A DNA stretch of 64,000 nt from Microbispora rosea subsp. aerata (lineage in GTDB: Bacteria; Actinomycetota; Actinomycetes; Streptosporangiales; Streptosporangiaceae): positions 62,001-126,000 of the forward strand of contig NZ_BMPY01000001.1 in NCBI RefSeq assembly GCF_014647835.1. Direction: 5' to 3'. The notes under the pieces were generated by a model. That model was not told where the DNA came from. It did not search any database and saw only the letters and a program-made list of their open reading frames with translations. Of the stretch, positions 18,191 to 26,826 are shown one piece after another; positions within the stretch are counted from its first letter, which is position 1, and every line of letters starts with the position of its first letter. A program made the translations under genes and the position numbers.

Positions 18191-18640
18191 GCGCGGCTGA
18201 TCGGTTGCCGTGGCAGAGGCACACCCGAAGACCAGCTCTATGCCCGCACATGCAAGCTCGGCCGATCATGGTTCCGGGCAGTTCCGAGGCAAGTCGGCGG
18301 ATCTACGCGGTCCGTCTAGAACCGCCCTGAACAGCCTCGTACTGCAACTCAAAGTGCAACTAACGGCGCTCCGTTGGGCCGGGGCTGAGGAACGAAGTCC
18401 CGGCCCGTCGATCGCCCCCAGCCACATACAGTGACCGGCCACCCCGGGCGATCGTGAGGCCGCACCACTTATCTGCCCAATATTCGGGTTCGGTGACATG
18501 GACCGACGCCGGTGGCATCATGGTCAACCGGACGGTGTTGCAGCAGACCTCCCGGGTTTTCTGCACGACCGGAGGTTCGCTGCAAAAAACCGCCGTATCG
18601 CCCCATTGGAATGCCCCGTGAGCTGGGACTTTACTTTGGG
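18191..18640 (+). other. Region upstream of the CRISPR array, probable leader at its right end
   Basis: No convincing gene is present in these 450 bases. The open frames that begin with an RPEGFEPPT-like peptide are read-through of the tRNA-derived att repeat. The last 100-150 bases are less G+C-rich than their surroundings (TTTACTTTGGG just before the first repeat). They lie on the side opposite the degenerate terminal repeat, which is where a CRISPR leader and promoter belong. Confidence 0.5.
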
Positions 18641-19516
18641 GTCCTCATCGCCCCTACGAGGGGTCGCAACGTGAGGGGTGCGCCGGTGATGAGGCGGGCG
18701 ATGCGGTCGAGGCATGCGGCCATGCCGCGGCGGCCGTCGCCGTCGCGGAGTCCTCATCGCCCCTACGAGGGGTCGCAACTCAGACGGGATGCCTCTCCCT
18801 GCGGGGACCCGATGATGGTCCTCATCGCCCCTACGAGGGGTCGCAACAGGTCCGCGTCCCACACGTTGTGGCCGGTGACGGGGCGTCCTCATCGCCCCTA
18901 CGAGGGGTCGCAACACGGTGGGTTTGACGATCCGGAAGTTGACCCGGCCGTAGTCCTCATCGCCCCTACGAGGGGTCGCAACACCAGTCGCAGCGGCTGA
19001 TCGGCGTGGGCATCACCCCCGTCCTCATCGCCCCTACGAGGGGTCGCAACGATGCGGCCAGCATTGAGGCGTACGGCGCGTACAGTGTCCTCATCGCCCC
19101 TACGAGGGGTCGCAACCGGTGCAACTGCTGGACGTAGTTGACCGACACGGTCCTCATCGCCCCTACGAGGGGTCGCAACGCGAAGGCCTTCTGCATGTCC
19201 TTCGCGTTCAGGCCGAGGTCCTCATCGCCCCTACGAGGGGTCGCAACGTGGTCCGGACACGCTGCCCGATGGTGTACATGATCAGTGTCCTCATCGCCCC
19301 TACGAGGGGTCGCAACTTTCCGCAGAGGCTGACGCCTTTCGGAAGTGCGTAAGTCCTCATCGCCCCTACGAGGGGTCGCAACATCAGGATGTCGTCGTAC
19401 TGGCCGACGACGCCGGCGTCCTCATCGCCCCTACGAGGGGTCGCAACAGATACCGGGACGTGACGGGTTTCGCCTCGATGGCGCCTGTCCTCATCGCCCT
19501 CATGGGGGCACGCCAT
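18641..19516 (+). CRISPR. Orphan CRISPR array, 12 perfect 30-bp repeats plus one degenerate
   Basis: Repeats of 30 bases begin GTCCTCATCGCC, carry a CCCCT-ACG-AGGGG hairpin and end GTCGCAAC. Perfect copies start at 18641, 18750, 18818, 18885, 18953, 19021, 19087, 19150, 19218, 19287, 19353 and 19418. A last copy at 19487 keeps only the first 13 bases intact. Spacers are 33-39 bases except the first, which is 79. The degenerate copy marks the distal end, so the leader is at the left and transcription runs on the plus strand. No cas gene lies in the window. The AAC 3' end recalls type I-B/III repeats, but the type is unproven. Confidence 0.97.
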
Positions 19517-19628
19517 GTTGCGGGCAGTGCGGCCCAGGGTGGTGTGTTCCGTAGGCGGCCCGAGCCGCCGACGGCCGGGACCGGCCCCCAGGCCGCACGC
19601 CCGGCCGGCGGGTGGGCGATGGGCCGCT

Positions 19629-19651
19629 GCGGCGGCGCGTAGCGCCGCCGC
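19629..19651. terminator. Hairpin between CRISPR array and methylase gene
   Basis: GCGGCGGCGC, a GTA loop and GCGCCGCCGC form a perfect 10-bp stem. It lies between the rightward array and the leftward methylase gene and could stop transcripts from both sides. The flanking 19517-19690 has no gene. Confidence 0.5.
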
Positions 19652-19690
19652 CTTGATTCCTAAGAGCGTATTTCGGCAGCGTTCGATCGC

Positions 19691-22600
19691 TTAGCCGCCT
19701 AGGAGCTCCGTTATGATTTCAGCGATCTCTCTAGAGAAGCTCTTCTCGGCAAGGGCCTGCCGCGCCTGACGGCGAAGGACGGTGAAGTTGCCGCTTTCAT
19801 TAATATCTAGCCCGGCCACCACTTCGGCCTCCGCGCGCCCTAGGGCTGAAAGCTGCCGATGTACAGGGTCGCTGGCTCTGTATGCAGGGATTGGTAGCTT
19901 CCATATGTGCTTATCAATGTGGCGCTCGTCTTTGCCGTACGACATATATGGGCGGACGAGATCGGTGATCGCGGGGGAGTTTAGGATAGCGCAGAGGAAG
20001 TAGCCCTCGTCCGAACTGCTAACCGCTCCCCAATATAGGGAGTGTTCGCAAATGACGGTCTGGTTCTCCACCAGTGCCGCTACTACATGCATGCCTGAGG
20101 CTCCGTAGACCACACGGAGTGGTGGAGGTGGAAGTTGATCGGTGATTCCGCGCCGATAGTCGATACGCTCTTTCAGCGTTAGACGTGCACTAGACCGATG
20201 TGCTTCCCATAGTTCTTCTGACTGCCTCCACCATTCGGCGAGGCCAGGGTACATGTCCAGATGCGGATGGTCACCGTCGAGAAGCTGAGTGCCCTCGATG
20301 GGAAGTACGGCATCGCGCGGAGTTAAAATTCGATACGGAAGTACATTCTCACCGAGTAGGACGGGACGGACGAACTCGGCCTCCACGACTCCGCTCATGT
20401 CGGGGAGGTTCTTCCATGGCGGCTTCTCGGTGCTGCTCCGCACGGATTGAATGGCTCTCCGTCCGGCGCCGTAACCCAAAGGGCTTGAAGGTTGCGGTCT
20501 AACGAAGAATAGAACCCGTGGAACTATAGTTGCGCCTTGCGTGAAGCGGGATGCGTAAGGTGATGGCCCCTCCTCGCTGGTATCACTGACTACAAGTGTG
20601 GCCGGTTCTCGGCTGAGGTGTTGCTTAGCGGCCTCCCATGTGTGGGCGGTGCGTGGAAGAGTTCCCTGCCAGCGGATCGTTTCGCGAGAGAGGGCGCGGG
20701 GAGCATTATTCGTTCGTTTGCCGAACACCACAGCTCCGCCACGGGGAAAAAAGTGTGGTCGTATGCGGCGCAGATCCCATGATCCTGTAAATGCTGCTGT
20801 AACCTGATGTGAAGGGTCGGAATATTTTCCTGACCGGAATCCTGCAAAATAGCCACGATCTAGTGCTGCGTTGGGCAGGACGAAGGCGAATTTCCCGTCG
20901 ATCTTGAGGTATTGCTGAATGGCGCGCGAGACGAATAGCCCGGACAGATCTTGGTGGGTAGCTACGGTCCTGCCATGCCACAGGCCGCGTGCCTCTGACA
21001 TCTCGCGGAAGACCTCCTGCATGTCCGATGGCATATAGCGGTAAGAAAGCCATGGTGGATTACCCACGAGGACGTCCACGCGGTTCTCGGTACGACTGAG
21101 CCAGACCGGACGTACCAAGTTGCGGATGTAGTAGCTCCAGATATGGTCTCGACCCTCATCGTGCAAGCGGCACAGCACTTCGAAACTCTCTTTTATTACT
21201 GGCTGGTCGGCCTCTGCGATGGCGAGTCGTTTGAAGAGGGCCGTAAGAGGTGGGATGGTGCCAGGAGTTCGAGCTTTACTCGCAAGTGAGGCAAGTTCTG
21301 AGATGAGACGGTCGAAACGCCCAGCATCGGCAAGAAGATGGTCTGGGAATCGGAGTTCGTCTTCGAATAGTTGACTTCCGGTGCCGGTGCTTATTAGTAG
21401 ATTACCCTCGGTGAAAAGGTCAACCCGCTGAGTCCACTGCACGCTATCGCCGAGATATACGGGAACCGTGATCGGGCCTCTACGTGAGTCGGTAAGGCGG
21501 TCCCGGCCGATAGCCAATAGGTACGTGACTCGTGCCAAAGCAACGGCCACGGGATGCAGATCGATGCCGAGCACGTGGTTCGTAAGGTCAGCTAGCGATG
21601 TGGCTAGGGGAATCTCTGCTTCCTCCGCGGCTGCCAAATAGCGGCGTACGGCATGGAATAGGAACGTTCCGGAGCCGCAGGCGGGATCGAGGACACGCTG
21701 GTTGAGCGGGTCGGTCACAGTCTCGGCGACGACTTGCTCTGCGAGCCAGTCGGGCGTGTAGTACTCGCCAAGACGCTTTCGGGTCTCGGTCCCAATGACA
21801 GACTCATACAGGACCTTTAGGACGTCATGTTCGACATTAGTCCAGTCGAAACGAGCTAGGCGTCGGGCAATGGTTCGGACAAAGGAGTCCCCTCCCGGTA
21901 CTTCTAGCACCCAGTCGAAGAAATCGGCCTCGACGACGCCATAGATCTGCGCAATGTCGAATCGTTGGCCGCTAAGGAGAGTTGCGGGTTGCATGTCGGT
22001 CACGTCAAGGCCGAGAACGAGGTGCGCGATTATCTCGGCACTGTTGACGAGCAAGGTGTGTTCTATGAACAGGTCATCAATGTCAGTGAACTGGGTGCCC
22101 AGCGCGCTGCGTAGCAGCTTTGACCACAGCTCACGTTTGAGTTGGACGGTAGGCATATGGCGGTGCTCTGCGTACAGAGCGTCAAGTACTGCCCGGTCAA
22201 GAGCGTATGAAGCGCTGTCGGCGCCGAGACGGCTGGCGATCTCGCCAGGGGTCGGAGGAACGCCCTTGCGGGTGGCAAGCACGCCTTCGAGCCATGCCAA
22301 AAGCGAGGTTAAGTTCGGGCGAGACGGCTTTAGGTCGTAACGTGTGGCTTCGGTTAGCTCGTCGTTGCGCAGGTGATACGCACGCCAGACCGCACCGTCA
22401 GTGAGGACACCGACATAGCGCTGTCCAGTCTGCTCGCTGCGGGTCTTGACGTAGCCGGCAAGTTGCTTTTCTGCCGCCTTAAGGACTGCGGTACTGCGGA
22501 GATCCTTCTTCACCTCAATGACGGCGAAGCCAACCTCGATGTCTATGCGGCGACGGTCGCCGACCTGGGTCTCCAGTTCGACGTCAAGATCGTGTTCGGC

Positions 22601-22744
22601 CAGTCCAAGACCACCGGCAAGCAGGAGTTGCCGGATGTCGGACTGTAGGGTCGCCTCGCTTCGCACGCGATCGCGGCTGGCAAGTCGGCCGAGGAGATCC
22701 TCAAGCTGGTTCTCGATCATTGATTCAGACGCCACCTGAAACAT
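19691..22744 (-). CDS. Fused restriction endonuclease/N6-adenine DNA methyltransferase (type IIG-like)
   Basis: This 1017-aa protein joins three modules. An N-terminal PD-(D/E)xK-like nuclease (RRIDIEVGFAVIEVKKD, residues about 68-84) is followed by a helical linker. The N6-adenine methylase core has GEYYTPDWLAEQVV, the SAM-binding VLDPACGSGTFLFHAVRRYL and the catalytic NPPW near residue 560. A C-terminal recognition-type region follows. This is the layout of single-chain type IIG/IIL restriction-modification enzymes, which cut and methylate with one polypeptide. It is plainly lower in G+C than its neighbours (for example 32 of 60 bases at 20281-20340), so it is probably a recent acquisition. 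No separate partner gene is adjacent. A BREX- or DISARM-type methylase is a less likely alternative. Confidence 0.82.
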   Translation of the reverse strand: MFQVASESMIENQLEDLLGRLASRDRVRSEATLQSDIRQLLLAGGLGLAEHDLDVELETQVGDRRRIDIEVGFAVIEVKKDLRSTAVLKAAEKQLAGYVKTRSEQTGQRYVGVLTDGAVWRAYHLRNDELTEATRYDLKPSRPNLTSLLAWLEGVLATRKGVPPTPGEIASRLGADSASYALDRAVLDALYAEHRHMPTVQLKRELWSKLLRSALGTQFTDIDDLFIEHTLLVNSAEIIAHLVLGLDVTDMQPATLLSGQRFDIAQIYGVVEADFFDWVLEVPGGDSFVRTIARRLARFDWTNVEHDVLKVLYESVIGTETRKRLGEYYTPDWLAEQVVAETVTDPLNQRVLDPACGSGTFLFHAVRRYLAAAEEAEIPLATSLADLTNHVLGIDLHPVAVALARVTYLLAIGRDRLTDSRRGPITVPVYLGDSVQWTQRVDLFTEGNLLISTGTGSQLFEDELRFPDHLLADAGRFDRLISELASLASKARTPGTIPPLTALFKRLAIAEADQPVIKESFEVLCRLHDEGRDHIWSYYIRNLVRPVWLSRTENRVDVLVGNPPWLSYRYMPSDMQEVFREMSEARGLWHGRTVATHQDLSGLFVSRAIQQYLKIDGKFAFVLPNAALDRGYFAGFRSGKYSDPSHQVTAAFTGSWDLRRIRPHFFPRGGAVVFGKRTNNAPRALSRETIRWQGTLPRTAHTWEAAKQHLSREPATLVVSDTSEEGPSPYASRFTQGATIVPRVLFFVRPQPSSPLGYGAGRRAIQSVRSSTEKPPWKNLPDMSGVVEAEFVRPVLLGENVLPYRILTPRDAVLPIEGTQLLDGDHPHLDMYPGLAEWWRQSEELWEAHRSSARLTLKERIDYRRGITDQLPPPPLRVVYGASGMHVVAALVENQTVICEHSLYWGAVSSSDEGYFLCAILNSPAITDLVRPYMSYGKDERHIDKHIWKLPIPAYRASDPVHRQLSALGRAEAEVVAGLDINESGNFTVLRRQARQALAEKSFSREIAEIITELLGG

Positions 22745-22870
22745 CTATCACGCCAAGCGCAGGCAGGCGGCTCCACAATGTCGTGCTCAGATCTCGGTTG
22801 TGCACCGGAGAGCCCGGATGACCGCCAAGTTCCCGTGTACGTGGGTGATGTTGGGCGGTAGCTTCGCTGT

Positions 22871-23431
22871 GTGGCTAGTAATGAAGAGCGGTCGCGCTGG
22901 ATCGTGCATGGTGAGCGCCTGATCTACGACAACGAGTGGATCAGGCTGGGCCTGGTGGACGTCGAGATCCCGGACGGAGAGCGCTTCGAGCATCACGCGG
23001 TGCATCTGGGCAGGGCGGCCATGACGGTGCTGGTAGATGACGAACAGCGTGTGCTGATGATGTGGCGCCACCGCTTCCTCTTCGACCGGTGGGGCTGGGA
23101 ACTGCCTGGGGGCCTGGTGGAGGTCGGGGAGGACCCGAAGGACACTGCCATCCGCGAGGTGGAAGAAGAGACCGGTTACCGGCCCAAGGAGATCGAGCAC
23201 CTGATCACGTTTCAGCCGATGGTCGGCATGGTCGACTCCGAGCACCTCGTGTTCCTCGGCCGCGGTGCTGAACTGGTCGGTGAGCCGGTCGGAGAAGTGG
23301 AGGCCGATCGGCTGGAGTGGATTCCCATGAAGGAGATCCCGGACATGATCGCCCGTGGGGACGTCTGGAACTCTGGGGTGTTGATCGGGCTGCTGTACGC
23401 GCGGGAGCGGCTCAACGGGTCGCGCGGGTAG
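22871..23431 (+). CDS. Nudix hydrolase, Pif-like (plasmid immunity factor of pSAM2 type)
   Basis: This 186-aa protein has a complete Nudix box, GGLVEVGEDPKDTAIREVEE followed by ETGYR (residues about 78-102), so it should hydrolyse a nucleoside-diphosphate derivative (it resembles ADP-ribose pyrophosphatases). pSAM2 encodes a Nudix protein, Pif, that blocks transfer into cells already carrying the element. Position in a pSAM2-like AICE suggests the same job here, though that is inferred from context. The GTG start at 22871 is the only good one. Its end overlaps the convergent XRE gene by 20 bases. Confidence 0.8.
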   Translation: MASNEERSRWIVHGERLIYDNEWIRLGLVDVEIPDGERFEHHAVHLGRAAMTVLVDDEQRVLMMWRHRFLFDRWGWELPGGLVEVGEDPKDTAIREVEEETGYRPKEIEHLITFQPMVGMVDSEHLVFLGRGAELVGEPVGEVEADRLEWIPMKEIPDMIARGDVWNSGVLIGLLYARERLNGSRG

Positions 23432-24629
23432 CGACCCGAGTGAGTTCGGTGATACGCCGCGCATGCCGTCGAGAGCCGATCATCTTGGCGAGTTGCTCGG
23501 CTCGGTGAAGGTGCGGTTGCGCGGCGTCCGGCTCGCCCATGGCCAAGAGAGCGTGGGCGAGGTCGCAGCGCAACCCGGCCTCGGCCCTGTTGTAGGTACC
23601 GTCCATGCCCGCGAGGGCCGAGCGTAGGTCCTCGATCGTCTCGGGGTCACCGAAGCGCACGAGGCAGTTGCCGCGCCAGCGGGCGAGGTGGTGCCGGTTG
23701 AGGGAGACGTACGGAAGGCTCGGATCAGCGTCCCCTTCGGGGAGCAGAGCGGCGGCCTGGTCGAGAGCGGTGCGGCAGGTCTTCTCGTCTCCGAGGATGG
23801 CGGCGGCTTCCGCCTCTGCGGCGGCGAGCCATGTGCGTAGGTGGCCGGGAACGCGGCGATCGTACGTGGTGCGAATGTGCTGGAGTAGTTCGGTGGCCTC
23901 TGCCGGCCTTCCAAGGTCGACCAGAACATACGCCTGTTGGCCGCAGGCGTAGGCGAGTAGCGCAGCGTCTTCGGCTTCGCGTGCTGCGGCTATCGCGAGC
24001 TCGTGATAGTCCCAAGCATCTTTCAGCGCGCAGGTATCGATGGCCTGCCATCCCGCAAGAGCTGCGGTTTCGGAGAGCACGTGCGCCAGCCCGGCCCGTA
24101 TGCCGGGCCGTATGGCGTGATGGTGAGCGCGCTGTATCTGAGTAATTTGGGCGCGCATTTTGTCGGCGATGGCAGCGCTGCCGAGTCTGCGGTCCAGTAG
24201 GCGCAGGTTGTTGGTGTCGGTGCTGAGGATCATCACCATCGTGGAATCGATGGCAGCGGCGGCGTTGATCCGGGCGGTGAGTTCCTCGGTCTGCTCCTGG
24301 TGCTCGTCGCCGCGGTTGCCGGTAGGTGAGGCGATGTCGAGCGGGGCGAGGCCGAGCAGCATACGGGCGTGGTCGGGTAGGCCGAGGCCGGCGGCGATGC
24401 GCTCGTAGACCTCAAGGTCGGTGACCTGGCGCTGTCCGCGCATGATCTGGCTGATGCGGCCCTGGGCGATGCCGGTGGCGGCGCTGAGACGGACTTGGCT
24501 GGCCCCTGCGTACTTGACAGCGAGAGTGAACAAGCCCGCTACGTCGCGCTTTCTGAGGATTTCCCTGCTTTCGTCGCGGTCCCATACCCATTCGGGTAGC
24601 TGGATCGGATCGAAAGCGTTCCCGTGCAT
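23412..24629 (-). CDS. XRE-family regulator with TPR-like C-terminal region
   Basis: This 405-aa protein has an N-terminal helix-turn-helix (SAATGIAQGRISQIMRGQRQ, residues about 51-70) followed by about 300 residues of alpha-helical, alanine-rich TPR-like repeats. Proteins of this shape are common regulators in actinomycete chromosomes and elements, often next to a Nudix gene. Its promoter region at about 24690-24710 carries an ATATATCCCG motif that also occurs in both element ends, so it may bind those sites. Target genes are not known. Confidence 0.75.
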   Translation of the reverse strand: MHGNAFDPIQLPEWVWDRDESREILRKRDVAGLFTLAVKYAGASQVRLSAATGIAQGRISQIMRGQRQVTDLEVYERIAAGLGLPDHARMLLGLAPLDIASPTGNRGDEHQEQTEELTARINAAAAIDSTMVMILSTDTNNLRLLDRRLGSAAIADKMRAQITQIQRAHHHAIRPGIRAGLAHVLSETAALAGWQAIDTCALKDAWDYHELAIAAAREAEDAALLAYACGQQAYVLVDLGRPAEATELLQHIRTTYDRRVPGHLRTWLAAAEAEAAAILGDEKTCRTALDQAAALLPEGDADPSLPYVSLNRHHLARWRGNCLVRFGDPETIEDLRSALAGMDGTYNRAEAGLRCDLAHALLAMGEPDAAQPHLHRAEQLAKMIGSRRHARRITELTRVATRATR

Positions 24630-24698
24630 TCCGGCCTCCGGTCGTTTGCCCAGGCTGGTGGTGCATGGCTCGTGCTGAGAACTCTATATCTCCCGGTG

Positions 24699-24708
24699 AT
24701 ATATCCCG
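24699..24708. promoter_or_regulatory. ATATATCCCG motif in the XRE/divergent-gene promoter
   Basis: ATATATCCCG here, preceded by a second partial copy (TATATCTCCCGG), recurs at 18182-18191 and 32122-32131 inside the att-arm motifs. The three intact copies lie at regulatory positions of the element. Confidence 0.4.
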
Positions 24709-24750
24709 CGGGAATAGGTCTGGATTGGTCTGCGATCCATTCTTTCCGGC

Positions 24751-25161
24751 ATGACCACACCAGTTAAGTGCACCGCGTGCGACGGTCGCGGCTGGAAGAT
24801 CGTCACACGGCGCGGGCAGGTCGCGGCTGTTTCCCTGGGACTGGCGACCTCGTCACGGGAGGACTGCCTGTACTGCGATGGCGGGCAGGTGCCCGTGGAG
24901 ATGTTCGAGTGGGAAGTCTTTCTCACGGGCAATGGGACTGAGGAACTCGGGCCATGCGGGACCAGCTCTCAGCAGGCCGCCTCGATGGATGAGCTGCGCA
25001 TGGCCCTGCGCCGGATGGACCCGGCCCGCAAGCCGTGGGGGAGGATCACCCACCGGGTCTACGACTTCGGCACCGTGCCGGACGACTGGTCCCGCCGGAT
25101 CATCTTCCGGGCGACGCTGGACGCGGCCGGGCAGGTCCATTTCGAACGGGCCGACCGGTGA
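24751..25161 (+). CDS. Element protein with paired CxxC zinc motifs
   Basis: This 136-aa protein begins with CTACDGRGW (residues 7-15) and has CLYCDGG about 30 residues later, a DnaJ-type zinc-finger half. The remainder is mixed alpha/beta without a recognised family. It is divergent from the XRE gene and its stop overlaps the GTG start of the next gene. It probably acts in element maintenance or regulation; no more can be said. Confidence 0.6.
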   Translation: MTTPVKCTACDGRGWKIVTRRGQVAAVSLGLATSSREDCLYCDGGQVPVEMFEWEVFLTGNGTEELGPCGTSSQQAASMDELRMALRRMDPARKPWGRITHRVYDFGTVPDDWSRRIIFRATLDAAGQVHFERADR

Positions 25162-25460
25162 GCAACAGGACTCCGGCATGGGGCGGGCCGTGCCCATCTC
25201 CGCATCTCCCGCCGCTGCAGAACGGGGCCAAGCCGCTCGACTGGCACAAGCCGGGGCGGTTTGCCTGGTCGCGGGTGCTCGCCTGGACCTGCCACGAGCA
25301 CCGCGAGACCTGGTATGAGCTGTGCGCGGCGGGCGGGCTGGTCTACATCCGCCGGTTCAAGGGGGATTTGCTGAAGCCGAAGGTCGCGCAGACGCATGCC
25401 TGGCGGGAGGCCGAGGCGTGGGCGGTGTGGCTGGCGCTGCTGTCCGGGCGGACTCAATAG
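25158..25460 (+). CDS. Hypothetical AICE protein
   Basis: This 100-aa protein starts at a GTG that overlaps the stop of the preceding gene (GTGA), so the two are co-translated. It has a basic middle (YIRRFKGDLLKPKVAQTH) and several tryptophans. Small proteins of this kind are frequent between the regulators of pSAM2-like elements. No function is proposed. Confidence 0.55.
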   Translation: MSNRTPAWGGPCPSPHLPPLQNGAKPLDWHKPGRFAWSRVLAWTCHEHRETWYELCAAGGLVYIRRFKGDLLKPKVAQTHAWREAEAWAVWLALLSGRTQ

Positions 25461-25519
25461 CCTTCCCGCTGGTGGCGGAGGTCCTGACAGGCCAACGCTT
25501 AGCCGCTACTGTGCTTATG

Positions 25520-25537
25520 CAGACAAGTGGAAAAGTG
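25520..25537. promoter_or_regulatory. Putative KorSA-type operator upstream of the GntR gene
   Basis: CAGACAAGTGGAAAAGTG has two direct half-sites of the type (A/G)AGTGG-(A/C)-AAGT. It is 15 bases upstream of the GntR start and matches the sites at 26302 and 26337 before the Pra-like gene, so autoregulation is likely. Confidence 0.55.
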
Positions 25538-25551
25538 ATTGGGCGCATAAC

Positions 25552-26268
25552 ATGAGCATGGACTTCGCCCCGCCGAAGTACGCCCAGGTGATGACGGCGA
25601 TTCAGCAGCGTATCCGGGACGGGGAGTACGCGCCCGGCGACATGCTGCCCTCGGAGACCCAGCTCGTCCGGGAGTTCGGCGTCGGCCGTACGACGGTGGT
25701 CCGCGCGCTTCAGACCCTTGCCATGCAAGGCTGGATCGAGCGCGAGCACGGCCGCGGTTCGTTCGTGAAAGGCCGCCCGGAAAGCCCGGCCGATCGAGTA
25801 CGGCTCGGCCTGTCGACGGCCGAGCATCCCGAAAGCGCCGACAACATCGTCAGCGTCGCCCGGGTGCCGGCCCCCCGGCACGTCGCCACGCTGATGGGTG
25901 TTGACGAGCGAACCCCCGTGATCGCCCGTCAGCGCGTCATGCGGCAGGGCGACAGGGTGTCGGCGGCCGAGACGCTGTGGTTTCCGTTGGAGATCGCCCT
26001 CGGCACCGACCTGGACAAGCCCGATCCACTGCGGCACGGCGTCCGTCAGCACCTCCAGGCGGTCAAGCATCTGCGGATCGACCACGTCACCGAACGCCTG
26101 ACCGCGCGCAAGCCGACCAAGGAGGAAGCCGAACTCCTCGGCTCCTCATCCCCGGTGCTCGGCGTGCTGGCGACCGTCCATGACCCGGCGGGGAGCGTGC
26201 TGCTGGTGCTGAGCCTGGCGCTGCCCGGTGACCTGCACGAGCTTGAGGATGTCTATCAGGTGAGCTAA
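25552..26268 (+). CDS. KorSA-like GntR-family repressor of the element
   Basis: This 238-aa protein has a GntR winged helix (AIQQRIRDGEYAPGDMLPSE then GVGRTTVVRALQTLAMQGWI, residues about 13-62) and a UTRA domain. In pSAM2, KorSA is a GntR protein that represses its own gene and pra, keeping the element integrated. The same logic fits here: one repeat-type operator lies before this gene and two lie before the Pra-like gene just downstream. The ATG at 25552 is chosen because the longer reading would include the operator. Confidence 0.85.
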   Translation: MSMDFAPPKYAQVMTAIQQRIRDGEYAPGDMLPSETQLVREFGVGRTTVVRALQTLAMQGWIEREHGRGSFVKGRPESPADRVRLGLSTAEHPESADNIVSVARVPAPRHVATLMGVDERTPVIARQRVMRQGDRVSAAETLWFPLEIALGTDLDKPDPLRHGVRQHLQAVKHLRIDHVTERLTARKPTKEEAELLGSSSPVLGVLATVHDPAGSVLLVLSLALPGDLHELEDVYQVS

Positions 26269-26301
26269 GTCTTACCCCGCTCGTCTCGCTCAGTCACTTG
26301 T

Positions 26302-26320
26302 GCGGACGAGTGGGCAAGAC
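26302..26320. promoter_or_regulatory. Putative KorSA-type operator 1 upstream of the Pra-like gene
   Basis: GCGGACGAGTGGGCAAGAC has GACGAGTGG followed by GCAAG, close to the site at 25520. It lies 75 bases upstream of the Pra-like start. Confidence 0.5.
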
Positions 26321-26336
26321 TTACAGTGAACTCAGT

Positions 26337-26355
26337 CGGACAAGTGGACGAGTGG
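26337..26355. promoter_or_regulatory. Putative KorSA-type operator 2 upstream of the Pra-like gene
   Basis: CGGACAAGTGGACGAGTGG holds two tandem half-sites, GGACAAGTGG and ACGAGTGG, 40 bases before the Pra-like start. It is the best match to the site at 25520. Confidence 0.55.
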
Positions 26356-26394
26356 TCGAGTCACTCGTTTCGAGTAGCAAAGGGAATCACGCAC

Positions 26395-26826
26395 ATGGCC
26401 ATCCAAGGACCCATCCCGATCGCCTTCGAGCACGTCTTCCCGCACGGCTGCTACCTGGTGGGGGAGGTCGAGCAGGTCAAGGACTTCGCCGCCTCGACCG
26501 GTGGGCGCACCGTGTACGCCAAGGACAAGACCACCGGGGAACTGGTCTGGCAGGTCGCCGTCATGGACGCCGACCCGGCCGCCAAGCTCGCTCAGAAGAC
26601 GGTCGCGGTGAAGATCGTCGCCCCGGTGCAGCCGGTCCCGCCGACCCCTGCGCCCGGCCTGCCCATCACGCCGGTCGAGTTCGAGGGCATGACGGTCACT
26701 CCGTACGTCAATCAGGCCACCGGGCGCCTGGCCTACTCCCTGCGGGCGAGGGGCATGCGTGCTCCCCGCACCGGGGCGGCCTCGGCCAAGCAGACGAGCA
26801 CGGCCGTGAAGGGGGTGGCGGCCTGA
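26395..26826 (+). CDS. Pra-like activator of replication, integration and excision
   Basis: This 143-aa protein has the segment FEHVFPHGCYLVGEVEQVKDF near residue 10 and LVWQVAVMDADP near residue 50, which I recognise from AICE proteins annotated as plasmid replication, integration and excision activator. In pSAM2, Pra turns on the rep-xis-int operon when KorSA repression is lifted. The two operator-like repeats in its promoter support this. AAAGGGA lies before the ATG at 26395. The C-terminal 30 residues are basic and low in complexity. Confidence 0.75.
   Translation: MAIQGPIPIAFEHVFPHGCYLVGEVEQVKDFAASTGGRTVYAKDKTTGELVWQVAVMDADPAAKLAQKTVAVKIVAPVQPVPPTPAPGLPITPVEFEGMTVTPYVNQATGRLAYSLRARGMRAPRTGAASAKQTSTAVKGVAA

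Noticed and set aside
18047..18319. 90-aa frame starting with RPEGFEPPT-like peptide
   Set aside because: This peptide is the translation of the tRNA T-arm and anticodon region of the att repeat; it is not a gene. The same holds for the similar frame on the minus strand near 32855.
18524..19516. Repeated-peptide frames (LRPLVGAMRT on the minus strand, VLIAPTRGRN on the plus strand)
   Set aside because: They are translations of the CRISPR repeats read through spacers, with no start or composition of a real gene.
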